Origin: Actinomadura rubteroloni
GTDB taxonomy: Bacteria > Actinomycetota > Actinomycetes > Streptosporangiales > Streptosporangiaceae
Direction: 5' to 3'
DNA length: 64,000 nt
Assembly (NCBI RefSeq): GCF_002911665.1
Contig: NZ_MTBP01000006.1
Location: forward strand, 124,001 to 188,000
Shown here: in pieces, positions 27,746 through 36,043 of the stretch
Numbering within the stretch: position 1 is the first letter of the stretch
How the letters are laid out: each line of letters opens with the position of its first letter
Position numbers and translations under genes: made by a program
Notes under the pieces: generated by a model
The model's database searches: none
The model's input: only the letters and a program-made list of their open reading frames with translations
What the model was told of the DNA's origin: nothing

Positions 27746-27751
27746 TAGGGT
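27746..27751 (+). promoter_or_regulatory. Leaderless -10 element (TAGGGT)
   Basis: TAGGGT ends six bases before the GTG of the response regulator at 27758. There is no ribosome site between them. Confidence 0.5.
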
Positions 27752-27757
27752 GATCGC

Positions 27758-28417
27758 GTGGACACTCCCATCCGCGTGCTCATCGTGGACGACGACGCGC
27801 TCGTGCGGACCGGGCTCTCGATGATCCTGTCCGGCGCCGGGGACATGACGGTCGTGGACAGCGTCGGGGACGGCGCCGAGGTCATCCCGGCCGTCAACCG
27901 GCACCGGCCCGACGTCGTCCTCATGGACATCCGGATGCCCCGGCTCGACGGGCTCGCCGCGACCGAGCGGCTGCGGTCCCGCGCCGAGCCGCCGGAGATC
28001 ATCATCTTGACCACGTTCGACACCGACGACCACATCGTCGGGGCGCTGCGCGCGGGCGCGGGCGGGTTCCTGCTCAAGGACACCCCGCCCGAGGAGATCC
28101 TGCGGGCCGTCCGCCGGGTCGCGGCCGGGGAGCCGATGCTGTCCCCGGACGTGCTGCGCCGCATGATGACCTACGTCGCCGACACCGGCGCGGACCCGCG
28201 CCGCGAGCGCGCGACGGCGCTGCTGGACCGGCTCACCGGCGGCGAGCGCGCCGTCGCCGACCTGGTCGGCCTCGGCCGCACCAACGGCGAGATCGCCCGG
28301 GAGCTGTCGCTGAGCGTCGCGACGGTCAAGGCGCACGTGTCGCGCATCCTCGCCAAGCTGGAGCTGAACAACCGCGTCCAGGTGGCGCTGCTGGTGCGGG
28401 GCGTCGAGCCCGGCTAG
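27758..28417 (+). CDS. NarL/LuxR-family response regulator, orphan
   Basis: A 219-residue response regulator. The receiver domain has acidic DDD at 11-13, phosphoacceptor Asp57 (VVLMDIRMPRLDG), a Thr in ILTTFDTDD and Lys in GGFLLKD. A LuxR helix-turn-helix lies at about 150-215 (LTGGERAVADLVGLGRTNGE, then SLSVATVKAHVSRILAKLEL). No histidine kinase is adjacent on either side: upstream is the transpeptidase and downstream, convergent and overlapping by four bases, the 1129-residue unknown. A distant kinase or a non-phosphorylated mode is possible. Confidence 0.93.
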   Translation: MDTPIRVLIVDDDALVRTGLSMILSGAGDMTVVDSVGDGAEVIPAVNRHRPDVVLMDIRMPRLDGLAATERLRSRAEPPEIIILTTFDTDDHIVGALRAGAGGFLLKDTPPEEILRAVRRVAAGEPMLSPDVLRRMMTYVADTGADPRRERATALLDRLTGGERAVADLVGLGRTNGEIARELSLSVATVKAHVSRILAKLELNNRVQVALLVRGVEPG

Positions 28418-31400
28418 CCGCGCGCGGCGAACCAGGCGGCGGCGCGGGCGACGTCGGGGCCTTCGGTCCACAGGACGGCCGGGTCGTCGGGCATCATCAG
28501 CTCGCGCAGCCGGGTCCGGACGCCGGTGGACAGCGCCGGGCGGCCGGTGCCGGCGATCTCGGGCGGGACGTCGCCGGGTTCGCCGAAGCAGGCGTGCGCG
28601 GCGTCCGCGCGGGAGATCCCGGCGCGGTCGGCCAGGTCGAGCGCCCAGGCGGGGTCGGGCGGCAGCGGGCCGCGTTCGGCGAGCAGGCGGCCGAGGGCGG
28701 CGACGGCGTCCGGGGAGCCCCAGCCGTGGCGCAGCCGGGCGTTCCACTCCCAGCCGGGCGGGACGGTGTCGGTGAACTCCCCGTCCGGCGTGTAGCGGAG
28801 CGCGGTGGCGGGGCGGTCGCCGCGCAGGATCACGAGCGCCGAGTCCGGCAGCCGCCACACCTCGCCGCCGTGGCCGTCGCCGGGTCCCGTGAGCCGCACC
28901 TCCGACCACCGGCCGGTGCCGTCGCCGAGCGGAGTCGCGGCCCAGGCGCTCAGCTCGTCCAGGTCGCGGGAGCGGGCGTAGGGCGTGACCCACGGCCAGA
29001 CGACGCCGAGCGCGAGCGCGCCGAGCCGCAGGAACGGCAGCGGTCGGCGGTCGAGGTCGGGGAGGTCGGTGACGTGGACTTGTCCCGGCGGCCGTTGCAT
29101 CGCCCGCTCCAGGACGTTCGCCAGCGCGCGTCCCCCGGCGACGATCCCGGTGAACCGGCGGACGGGCGGGCCGGGCGCGGGCGCCAGCAGGTCCGGGACG
29201 CCCGGGAGGCCCAGCGCGGCGATCCGGTGCAGGCAGCGCGCCGCCAGCGCGGCCTGGTCCAGGACGGCCGTCCGCAGGCCCGGATCGGTGATCTCGGGCA
29301 GCAGGGCGTCCAGCCGCCGCGCGGCCTCCACCGGGCCGATCAGCGCCGCCTCGGCCAGTTCCCGCGCGGCGGCGCGGCCGATCCGGCGCAGCACGGCCGA
29401 TCCGGCGGGGTCCACCGGCCGCAGATGCGGCCACCAGCCGGGCGGCGGGACCGGCGACCCGTCGCGCGCGACGGCCTGGACGATCCCGAACGGCACCCGG
29501 GCGGTCGCGGTGCCGTCCGGCGCGTGCAGGGTCAGCCGGCCGTCTCCGGCGCGCACGGTCGTGGGCCGGTCGGCGCCGGGGAACGTCACCTCGGCGGTCG
29601 CCGCCGGGGCGGGTCCGAGGTCGGCGGTGTCCGGGTCGCGGGTGAGCAGCGCGTCGCGGTCGTCGGTGACGCCGTCGATCCGCAGGGTGCGCCAGGCGCC
29701 CGCCGTCCGGTCGTAGGTGGATGTGCGCAGGGCCGTCCCGTCGTGCCAGAGCAGCGGGCCGTCGTACCGCGCGGGCGGTCTCCGGTCCGGGAACAGGGGC
29801 GGCACGGGGACGGGCTCGGCGAGCAGTTCGCCGTCCGGGCCGTAGACGCGGGCGCGGCCGAGATAGTCGTCGGTGACGGTCAGGCGGTCACCGTGCTGGA
29901 CGACCATCACCGGGTGGCTCGCCCGGACGGGCACGGGCCGTCCGAACGGGAAGGTCAGCTCGGCGGGCAGGCCGGTGCGCAGCGCGGCGGCCAGGGCGTC
30001 CACCGGGTCGGTGACCGTGAGACCGTCGGCGGCCTCGGGGAGGCCCGCGCAGGCGGCGGGCGCGAGTTCGGCGAGACCGTCGTCCAGGGCGGGCAGGCCG
30101 CCGCGCGCCGCCCGCTCGCGCGCGGCGTCGATCCGGGCGCGCAGCAGGGCGGGGATCGGGTCCTGCGCCGTCCGGATCCGGTCCAGGACGGTCGTGTAGT
30201 CGACGTTGGCGTACGTCCCGATGTCCCGGAGGAACTGGCCGAGGCGCAGGGAGAACACCTTCCGGGAGCCTTCGCCGTCGAGGCGGAAGGCGGCGAAGTC
30301 GGTCGCGGTGTTCCAGCCCGGGTCGCGGCCGGGTTCGGGTTCGGCGGTGCGGGCGACGTCGCGCGGCACGTCGGCGGACGGGACGCCCGGCGCGAGCGCG
30401 GCCCGCTCCAGCAGCCGCCGCAGCGCCGGTTCCGGGCAGCGGGCGCCGACCGTCGCGAACCAGGCGGCGGGGAGGACGGCCCCGGCGTCGGCGAGCATCC
30501 GAAGCCACAGCCACCGGGTCCGCTCGCCGTCCGGGCGGGGCCCGGCGGGCTCCGCCGCGACGAGCGCGGCCAGGTCCGCCGCGTCGGCGCGGGCCAGCGC
30601 GACCACGGCGGAGCGCACGGCCTCCCACACCTCGCGCGGCGCGGTCCGCAGCGCGCCGCTGCGCAGGAGGCTCGCGGCGTCCGGCGTCGTCCGGGGACGC
30701 CAGCACAGCTCGGGCGGCACTCCGGTGCGCAGCAGGTCCTCGTCCAGCAGGGCCGCCCAGGACGGGCGCCAGCCGGGGGCGCGGCGCGCGACCTCGGCGC
30801 GCAGGGCCTCGACCTGCGCTTCGGGCAGGTGGTCCTGCTCCCACCAGGCCGGAAGGTGGTCGTAGACGCGCTCGACGGTGACGGCGTCGTCGGCGACCCA
30901 GACGCGGGCGTGCGTCCAGCGGCCCCGCTCCGGATCGGCCTCGGCCTCCCGCCAGGCCGTCAGCAGGTCGGACAGGTCGGGGTCGAGCCAGCCGCCGGAC
31001 GCGGCGGCGTAGGCGAACCCGCGCCGCTCGTGGCCGACGTAGGCGGCCGTGACGGCGCCCGCCGCGCGCACCCATTCGACGACCGCGTCCAGCTCCGGGC
31101 CCGGCGCGGGCGCGGGCCGCTCGCGTTCGGCCGCGTCGCGCATCGCCAGCGCGAGCACGCCGCCGGCCTGGGCGGGATCGGCGAGCGGGACGCGGCGGCC
31201 CGGCGGCTCGCCCGTCCCCGCCGGGATCTCCGGACGCTCCGCGCCGGGGCCGACGCCCGCCCGCTCGGCGACGGCGAGGGCGGCCGTGACGTCCGGTGCG
31301 TCCGCCAGCGCCTCGATGACGGCCCGGTCCACGGTCCCGGCCCGCGCGGCGTCCAGCAGGGCTTCCAGGGCCGCGCCGGGGTCCTCCACGTCCGCCAGGT

Positions 31401-31803
31401 CGAGGTAGAGGTCCTCGGTGGTTCCGTCGACGTAAGCGACGCTGTCCGCCAGGTGCTCCGGGAGCGGCGCGTGGGACCAGGACGTGCCGTCCCACCACCG
31501 GACGAACCCCAGCCCGGAATCTTCGTCCAGGAGCCCGACGAGCAGGTCCCACGGCAGCCAGTCCGGTCCCCCGCCGAGGACGTCCACGGGCGGCGCGTGG
31601 AAGGCCGCCCTGCCGCTGCCGTACAGGACCGCGCGCCCGCCCGCGATCCGCGTGATCGCCCACCAGCCGTCGCCGGTGTCGCGCAGCCGCAACCCGTCCG
31701 GCCGCACGTCGAACCCCGCGTAGGACAGCTCGGGGACCGCTGCGGCGAGGACGGCCATCGCGGCGGCCTCGGACCAGACGGCGTCGGGAGGGGGCAGGGG
31801 CAC
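28414..31803 (-). CDS. Large cytosolic protein of unknown function (1129 aa)
   Basis: I do not recognise this 1129-residue protein. It has no signal peptide and no obvious membrane segment. Sequence is Ala/Pro/Asp/Arg-rich, with many tryptophans and repeated WW pairs. The N-terminal 130 residues (GDGWWAITRIAGGRAVLYGS, FVRWWDGTSWSHAPLP) look like a small beta domain. The middle includes a run reading FSLRLGQFLRDIGTYANVDY, and residues 640-800 look beta-rich with propeller-like short motifs. The C-terminus is helical. GTG at 31803 is preferred because GGAAGG lies before it; a TTG at 31836 is the longest alternative. The codon usage matches neighbours, so it is native. It could be a scaffold or nucleic-acid-binding protein, but nothing seen proves that. 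Confidence 0.8.
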   Translation of the reverse strand: MPLPPPDAVWSEAAAMAVLAAAVPELSYAGFDVRPDGLRLRDTGDGWWAITRIAGGRAVLYGSGRAAFHAPPVDVLGGGPDWLPWDLLVGLLDEDSGLGFVRWWDGTSWSHAPLPEHLADSVAYVDGTTEDLYLDLADVEDPGAALEALLDAARAGTVDRAVIEALADAPDVTAALAVAERAGVGPGAERPEIPAGTGEPPGRRVPLADPAQAGGVLALAMRDAAERERPAPAPGPELDAVVEWVRAAGAVTAAYVGHERRGFAYAAASGGWLDPDLSDLLTAWREAEADPERGRWTHARVWVADDAVTVERVYDHLPAWWEQDHLPEAQVEALRAEVARRAPGWRPSWAALLDEDLLRTGVPPELCWRPRTTPDAASLLRSGALRTAPREVWEAVRSAVVALARADAADLAALVAAEPAGPRPDGERTRWLWLRMLADAGAVLPAAWFATVGARCPEPALRRLLERAALAPGVPSADVPRDVARTAEPEPGRDPGWNTATDFAAFRLDGEGSRKVFSLRLGQFLRDIGTYANVDYTTVLDRIRTAQDPIPALLRARIDAARERAARGGLPALDDGLAELAPAACAGLPEAADGLTVTDPVDALAAALRTGLPAELTFPFGRPVPVRASHPVMVVQHGDRLTVTDDYLGRARVYGPDGELLAEPVPVPPLFPDRRPPARYDGPLLWHDGTALRTSTYDRTAGAWRTLRIDGVTDDRDALLTRDPDTADLGPAPAATAEVTFPGADRPTTVRAGDGRLTLHAPDGTATARVPFGIVQAVARDGSPVPPPGWWPHLRPVDPAGSAVLRRIGRAAARELAEAALIGPVEAARRLDALLPEITDPGLRTAVLDQAALAARCLHRIAALGLPGVPDLLAPAPGPPVRRFTGIVAGGRALANVLERAMQRPPGQVHVTDLPDLDRRPLPFLRLGALALGVVWPWVTPYARSRDLDELSAWAATPLGDGTGRWSEVRLTGPGDGHGGEVWRLPDSALVILRGDRPATALRYTPDGEFTDTVPPGWEWNARLRHGWGSPDAVAALGRLLAERGPLPPDPAWALDLADRAGISRADAAHACFGEPGDVPPEIAGTGRPALSTGVRTRLRELMMPDDPAVLWTEGPDVARAAAWFAARG

Positions 31804-31949
31804 GGGAGCAGCCTTCCATGATCGCGGCGCGGACAAGACCGTGGACGCTCGGCGCGACCCGACGGTTCGGCCCGGACGCTACTTTCGGCCCGGCGCGAGC
31901 GACCTTCGGGCGATGCCCCGGCCCGGCCGTCCCGGCGAGGCTGGACCGC

Positions 31950-32840
31950 ATGATCGAAGTGACCGGCCTCAGCAAGCGGTACGGGGACGTCACGGCCGTC
32001 CACGGGATGACGTTCGCGTGCGCGCCCGGCACCGTCACCGGGTTCCTCGGCCCGAACGGCGCCGGAAAGTCCACGACCATGCGGATGATCTGCGGGATGA
32101 CGCCGCCGACGTCGGGCACCGCGACCGTCGCGGGCACCGAGTACCGGCGGATCGCCAACCCGGCCCGGCACGTCGGCGTCCTGCTCGACCCGGCCGCGCA
32201 GCACGGCGGGCGGACCGGACGCGAGACGCTCGCCCTCACCGCCCGGCTCATCGGCGTCCCGCCCCGGCGCGCGGACGCGATGCTCGACATGGTGGGCCTG
32301 GCGGGCAAGCCCGCGCGGCGGCCCGTCCGGGCGTACTCGCTCGGCATGCGGCAGCGGCTCGGGATCGCGCAGGCGCTGCTCGGCGACCCGTCCGTCCTGA
32401 TCCTGGACGAGCCCGCCAACGGCCTCGACCCCGAGGGCATCCGCTGGATGCGGACGCTGCTGCGCGGGTTCGCCGACAAGGGCGGCACCGTGCTGCTGTC
32501 GTCGCACCTGCTGCGCGAGGTCGAGGCGGTCGCGGACCGGTTCGTCGTCGTCGCGCGGGGCCGCGTCGTCGCGCAGGGCACCGCCGCCGACCTGCTGGCC
32601 GGACGCGCCGGGACGCTCGTGCGCGGCCTCGACCCGGCGGCCCTCGCCGCCGCGCTCGCCGCCGCCGGCCTGCCCGCCGCCCCGGACCCGTCCGGCGCGT
32701 TCACCGTCGCCGCCGACGCGGCGCGGGTGGGCCGCGCCGCCGCCGCGGCCGGTGCCGTCCTGGTGGAGCTGCGGCCCGCCGGGGACGGCCTGGAAGACCT
32801 GTTCCTGTCCCTCACCGCCGACCGGGAGCCCGTCGCATGA
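31950..32840 (+). CDS. ABC transporter ATP-binding protein
   Basis: A 296-residue ABC ATPase of the BcrA/NatA type. Walker A GPNGAGKST, signature YSLGMRQRLGIA, Walker B VLILDEPANGLDP and switch LSSHLLREVE. The LLDPAAQHGGRTGRETL stretch is common in actinobacterial bacitracin-type or lantibiotic-immunity-like ATPases. The ATG at 31950 is followed by the permease with an ATGA overlap. GAGGCT lies seven bases upstream and could be a weak leaderless -10. The substrate is unknown. Confidence 0.9.
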   Translation: MIEVTGLSKRYGDVTAVHGMTFACAPGTVTGFLGPNGAGKSTTMRMICGMTPPTSGTATVAGTEYRRIANPARHVGVLLDPAAQHGGRTGRETLALTARLIGVPPRRADAMLDMVGLAGKPARRPVRAYSLGMRQRLGIAQALLGDPSVLILDEPANGLDPEGIRWMRTLLRGFADKGGTVLLSSHLLREVEAVADRFVVVARGRVVAQGTAADLLAGRAGTLVRGLDPAALAAALAAAGLPAAPDPSGAFTVAADAARVGRAAAAAGAVLVELRPAGDGLEDLFLSLTADREPVA

Positions 32841-33610
32841 CCGCCCTCGCCGTCTCCCCCGCCGCCGCCCCGCCCCGGCCGTCCCTGGCCCGGCTCACCG
32901 GCGTCGAACTGCGCAAGATGACCGACACGCGCGCGGGCCGCTGGCTGCTCGCGCTCGTCGCGCTGACCGGCGTCGTGTCCGTGCCGATCGTCATCGCCAC
33001 CTCGCCCGGCCGCGACCAAGGCCTCCAGGACATGTTCTCCATCGCGCAGCTCGGCCCGCAGCTCCTGCTGCCCGTGGTCGGGATCCTTGCGGTGACGGCC
33101 GAGTGGTCGCAGCGGACGGCGCTGACGACGTTCGCGCTCGTGCCCGTCCGGTGGCGGGTCGCGGTCGCCAAGCTCCTCGCCGGGGCGGTGCTCGGGCTGG
33201 CGTCCCTGCCGGTCACGCTCGCCACGGCCGTCGCGGGACGCGGCGCGGGCGGGCTCGTCGGACGGTCCGAAGGCTCCTGGCACCTTCCGTCGTTCGTCGT
33301 CGGGACGGCCGCGCTCCTCGCCGTCACCGGCGTCCTCACCGGGATGGCGTTCGGGATGCTGCTGATGAACACCCCGCTCGCGATCACGCTGAACTTCGTC
33401 CTGCCCGTCGCGCTGACGACGCTCACCCAGACCGTCCACCGGCTGCGCGGCCCGCTCGGCTGGGTCGACCTGAGCCGGGCGACCGAGCCGCTGAGCGACG
33501 TCGGCGTCACGTCCGGCGAGTGGGCGCGGGTCGCGACGGCGCTCGCGGTGTGGCTGGCGGTCCCGCTCGCGGCGGGCGTCGTCCGGCTGAACCGGCGCGA
33601 GATCAATTGA
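32837..33610 (+). CDS. ABC-2 family permease
   Basis: A 257-residue membrane protein with about six helices, translationally coupled to the ATPase upstream. Segments LRKMTDTRAGRWLLALVALT and VTAEWSQRTALTTFALVP fit BcrB-like permeases of actinomycetes. The two genes are an exporter module for an unknown compound. Confidence 0.85.
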   Translation: MTALAVSPAAAPPRPSLARLTGVELRKMTDTRAGRWLLALVALTGVVSVPIVIATSPGRDQGLQDMFSIAQLGPQLLLPVVGILAVTAEWSQRTALTTFALVPVRWRVAVAKLLAGAVLGLASLPVTLATAVAGRGAGGLVGRSEGSWHLPSFVVGTAALLAVTGVLTGMAFGMLLMNTPLAITLNFVLPVALTTLTQTVHRLRGPLGWVDLSRATEPLSDVGVTSGEWARVATALAVWLAVPLAAGVVRLNRREIN

Positions 33611-33672
33611 GCGGACCGCGCCGATCATGCCCGGTTGTCGCGTTCCGGTGGCGGACGGCCCGGTCACGGCTG

Positions 33673-33678
33673 CACAAT
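33673..33678 (+). promoter_or_regulatory. Leaderless -10 element (CACAAT)
   Basis: CACAAT ends seven bases before the ATG at 33686. The spacing equals that of the other leaderless promoters in the window, and this supports choosing 33686 over the ATG at 33677. Confidence 0.45.
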
Positions 33679-33685
33679 GCCCCGC

Positions 33686-34258
33686 ATGCCCAGCAGTGAT
33701 CTTTTCCAGACGCCGCGGCGCGTGCTCCGCCCCGGAACGACGGTCGAGGACGTGGACGCCCTCGCGCAGCTCCTGCGCTGGCCCATGACCGGCGTGACCG
33801 AGCGCGACCGCGCCGCCGGGACCGACGGCCGGGTCACCTGGCAGGCCGACGGCCCCGCGCTGCACTACGGCGAGGACGCGATGTTCGGCATCGGCCACTA
33901 CCGGCTGGCGGGCGGGCGCCAGGCGGTGGAGGCCGTCGCCGGGCAGGCCGCCGAGGCGCTCGACGCGTGGACCGTCAAGGAGCTGTGCGCGGCCGTGGAC
34001 GACGCGCCCGACGCCCGCGCCCGCGGGCAGGCGATGCTCCGCCTCGGCCTGGCCGCCCACGAGTTCGACGACGAGGTCCACCGCCGCATCGCCGCCGCGC
34101 TCGCCGACGACGACCCCCGCATCCGGTACGCGGCGCTGTTCGCCGCGTCCTACAGCGGCTACGGCCAGTTCGGCGGGAAGATCGCCGGGATGGCCGCGGG
34201 CGACCCCGAGGGGTTCGTGCGGGACCGCGCCGCCGCCATCGCGCACGTGCGCCGCTGA
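33686..34258 (+). CDS. Small HEAT-repeat-like protein
   Basis: A 190-residue soluble protein whose second half (about 90-190) is helical with an ALADDDPRIRYAALFAASYS repeat typical of HEAT-like domains. The first half (RVLRPGTTVEDVDALAQLLR, and a beta-rich GIGHYRLAGGRQAVEAVAG) is unfamiliar. Function unknown; HEAT folds usually mediate protein contacts. It is followed after 68 bases by the DsbC-like gene on the same strand. Confidence 0.78.
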   Translation: MPSSDLFQTPRRVLRPGTTVEDVDALAQLLRWPMTGVTERDRAAGTDGRVTWQADGPALHYGEDAMFGIGHYRLAGGRQAVEAVAGQAAEALDAWTVKELCAAVDDAPDARARGQAMLRLGLAAHEFDDEVHRRIAAALADDDPRIRYAALFAASYSGYGQFGGKIAGMAAGDPEGFVRDRAAAIAHVRR

Positions 34259-34326
34259 CCTGCGGCGATTCCCGTCCGCGCGAGCCGGGTACATCCACCG
34301 GGTACCGACTTCGGGGGGATGCGGAC

Positions 34327-34761
34327 ATGGCGGATGTGCGGTTCGGCGAGCTGCCGCTCGACCTGGCCTTCACCGACGTGCGCGGCGACGGGTCGCGGCG
34401 GCTCGCGCTGTTCGGCGACCCGCGCGACCCGAACACGCGGGCGCTGGTCCGCGACGAGCTGTCGCGCGTCGGGGACGTGACCGTCCACACGCTGCTGCTG
34501 CCGCTGGAGATCTATCCGGGCTCCGACGACACGGCTCGGCGGATCTGGGCCGCGCCCGACCGCGCCGCCGCCTGGTACGCGTGGATGACCGACGAGACGC
34601 CGCCGCCCGACGACCCGGACCCGCACACGCCGCTGGCCCGGCTCCGGCTGGCCGCCGAGGAGCTTCAGGTGATCTCCACGCCCACGCTGGTGTTCGAGAG
34701 CGGCGAGATGATGGCCGGGGCCACCCCGGCGCGGGAGATCGAGGCGATGCTGTCGGCCTGA
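34327..34761 (+). CDS. DsbC/G-like thioredoxin-fold protein lacking all cysteines
   Basis: A 144-residue protein resembling the catalytic domain of DsbC. Landmarks align: LALFGDPRDPNTRALVRDEL sits where DsbC has its CxxC (here D34-P-N-T37), ARRIWAAPDRAAAWYAWM parallels the DsbC helix SIWCAKDR, and ISTPTLVFESGEMMAG is the cis-proline strand. Both the active-site and structural cysteines are gone and the protein has none at all. There is no signal peptide, so it is probably cytosolic. GGGGGGATG ahead of the ATG is a good ribosome site. A redox isomerase role is ruled out by sequence; a binding or chaperone role is inference. The last 97 bases overlap the converging GNAT gene. Confidence 0.82.
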   Translation: MADVRFGELPLDLAFTDVRGDGSRRLALFGDPRDPNTRALVRDELSRVGDVTVHTLLLPLEIYPGSDDTARRIWAAPDRAAAWYAWMTDETPPPDDPDPHTPLARLRLAAEELQVISTPTLVFESGEMMAGATPAREIEAMLSA

Positions 34762-35255
34762 CCGGCGTCCGCGCGGTCGGCGGCGAAGTGGACCGCGCCG
34801 CCCGGGTCGTGCCGCACGCGGCGCATCCCGAGCCGTCCGGCGACCTCGGCCGTGACCGCGCCGTCGACCTCGGCGGTGACGCGGCGCAGGCCCGTCGCCG
34901 TGAACGCGTGGCCGAGCAGCGCCCCGGCCGCCTCCTCGGCGAGCCCGCGTCCCCACCGGTCCGGCTCCAGGCTCCAGACGATCTCGGCGGCGCGGTCGCC
35001 GTGCGCGCGCAGCCCCGCGACGCCGAGCAGCGGCCCGCCGCCGACCGGGCGCAGCGTCCACAGGCCGTAGCCGCGCAGCGCGAACCCGCGCTCGCTGGCC
35101 GCGATGATCTCGGTGACCGCCGGCCCGGTCACGCCGCGCGCCCCGGGCAGGTGCTCCCGGACGAGCGGCCCGGTCCAGTGCGCGAGCAGCCGGCGGCGGT
35201 CGCTCATGCTCACCGGCGCCAGCGTCAGCCGGGCCGTGCGCAGGACGTCACGCAT
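34665..35255 (-). CDS. GNAT-family N-acetyltransferase (RimJ/L-like)
   Basis: A 196-residue acetyltransferase of the RimJ/RimL group. It has LRTARLTLAPVSMSDRRRLL at the start, LGVAGLRAHGDRAAEIVWSL as the central strands and WGRGLAEEAAGALLGHAFTA as the acetyl-CoA loop region. The recognisable domain ends near residue 160; the last ~32 residues are encoded antisense to the DsbC-like gene and look non-specific. The ATG overlaps the stop of the upstream gene by eight bases, so the two are coupled. Confidence 0.82.
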   Translation of the reverse strand: MRDVLRTARLTLAPVSMSDRRRLLAHWTGPLVREHLPGARGVTGPAVTEIIAASERGFALRGYGLWTLRPVGGGPLLGVAGLRAHGDRAAEIVWSLEPDRWGRGLAEEAAGALLGHAFTATGLRRVTAEVDGAVTAEVAGRLGMRRVRHDPGGAVHFAADRADAGQADSIASISRAGVAPAIISPLSNTSVGVEIT

Positions 35256-35895
35256 CGCGGTCCGGCCAGTCGGGCGCCTTCTCCCCCGCCGGGACGCCCG
35301 TCCGGAACACGCGCATCTGCAACGCGAGCCCCGCGTAATAGCCGACCAGCGTCACCAGCTCGACCAGCGCCGCGCGGCCGAGCGCCGCGATGGCCTCGGT
35401 GTAGACGGCGTCGCCGAGATCGCCGTCGGCCGAGAGCTGCCGGGCCGCCTCGTACACCACGCGCTCGCGGACGTCGGCCAGCAGCGGCGCGCGGCCCTCG
35501 CGCAGCGCGGTCAGCTCGTCCTCGGTGAGCCCGGCTCGGCGGCCGAGCCGCTCGTGCGCGTACCACTCGAAGTCCGACCGCCAGTGCCCGGCGACGACGA
35601 GCGTCGCGATCTCCCGCTCGCGCCGGGTGAACGCGGTGCGGTGGCGGAGCGCGGCGCCCAGCTCCTGCAAGGGCATCCCGACGTGCGGGGTGTAGAGCAT
35701 GGCGTTGAACGGGCCGTGGAGCCTGCCCTCGTCGTCGGCCACCGCGAACGGCGCGGCACGGTCCCCGCGCGGCCCCTCCGTGATCGCCGTGTAGACGTCG
35801 CGCTGCTCCTCGCTGAGGAGGGCGGGACGGAGGGCGGGCAGCCGCCCGCCGTCGGGGTGCTGATCCGGACGGCCATCGCGCAGAGGCTCGATCAC
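35248..35895 (-). CDS. Carboxymuconolactone decarboxylase-like protein (AhpD fold)
   Basis: A 215-residue protein of the CMD/AhpD superfamily. The region LGAALRHRTAFTRREREIAT and the helix RSDFEWYAHERLGRRAGLTE are typical of the gamma-carboxymuconolactone decarboxylase branch. No CxxC is present, so it is not an AhpD-type peroxidase partner. GTG at 35895 is chosen because a complete promoter (TTGAGC, 17 bp, TAGCGT) ends seven bases upstream, which excludes a TTG at 35931. The mRNA would be leaderless. Confidence 0.82.
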   Translation of the reverse strand: MIEPLRDGRPDQHPDGGRLPALRPALLSEEQRDVYTAITEGPRGDRAAPFAVADDEGRLHGPFNAMLYTPHVGMPLQELGAALRHRTAFTRREREIATLVVAGHWRSDFEWYAHERLGRRAGLTEDELTALREGRAPLLADVRERVVYEAARQLSADGDLGDAVYTEAIAALGRAALVELVTLVGYYAGLALQMRVFRTGVPAGEKAPDWPDRDA

Positions 35896-35902
35896 CCCTT
35901 GC

Positions 35903-35931
35903 ACGCTAGGCGCTGGACGGCGGGCGCTCAA
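35903..35931 (-). promoter_or_regulatory. Leaderless promoter, TTGAGC-N17-TAGCGT
   Basis: On the minus strand TTGAGC (35931-35926) and TAGCGT (35908-35903) are separated by 17 bases, and the GTG start codon follows seven bases later. It is the best complete promoter seen in the window. Confidence 0.65.
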
Positions 35932-36043
35932 GCCCCTGTCCGCTATGTGAAACCATCAGCTCACGGCGGCGTAGCGAATCCGTAACACCTCACGGTCAAG
36001 GTGAGTCAGTACACGTTCACCGTCACCGGAAGGAACGTCCGCC

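Noticed and set aside
28594..31821. 1075-residue frame opposite the large unknown protein
   Set aside because: Rich in Arg/Gly/Pro, no motif, and the minus frame has normal domain-like composition and a ribosome site.
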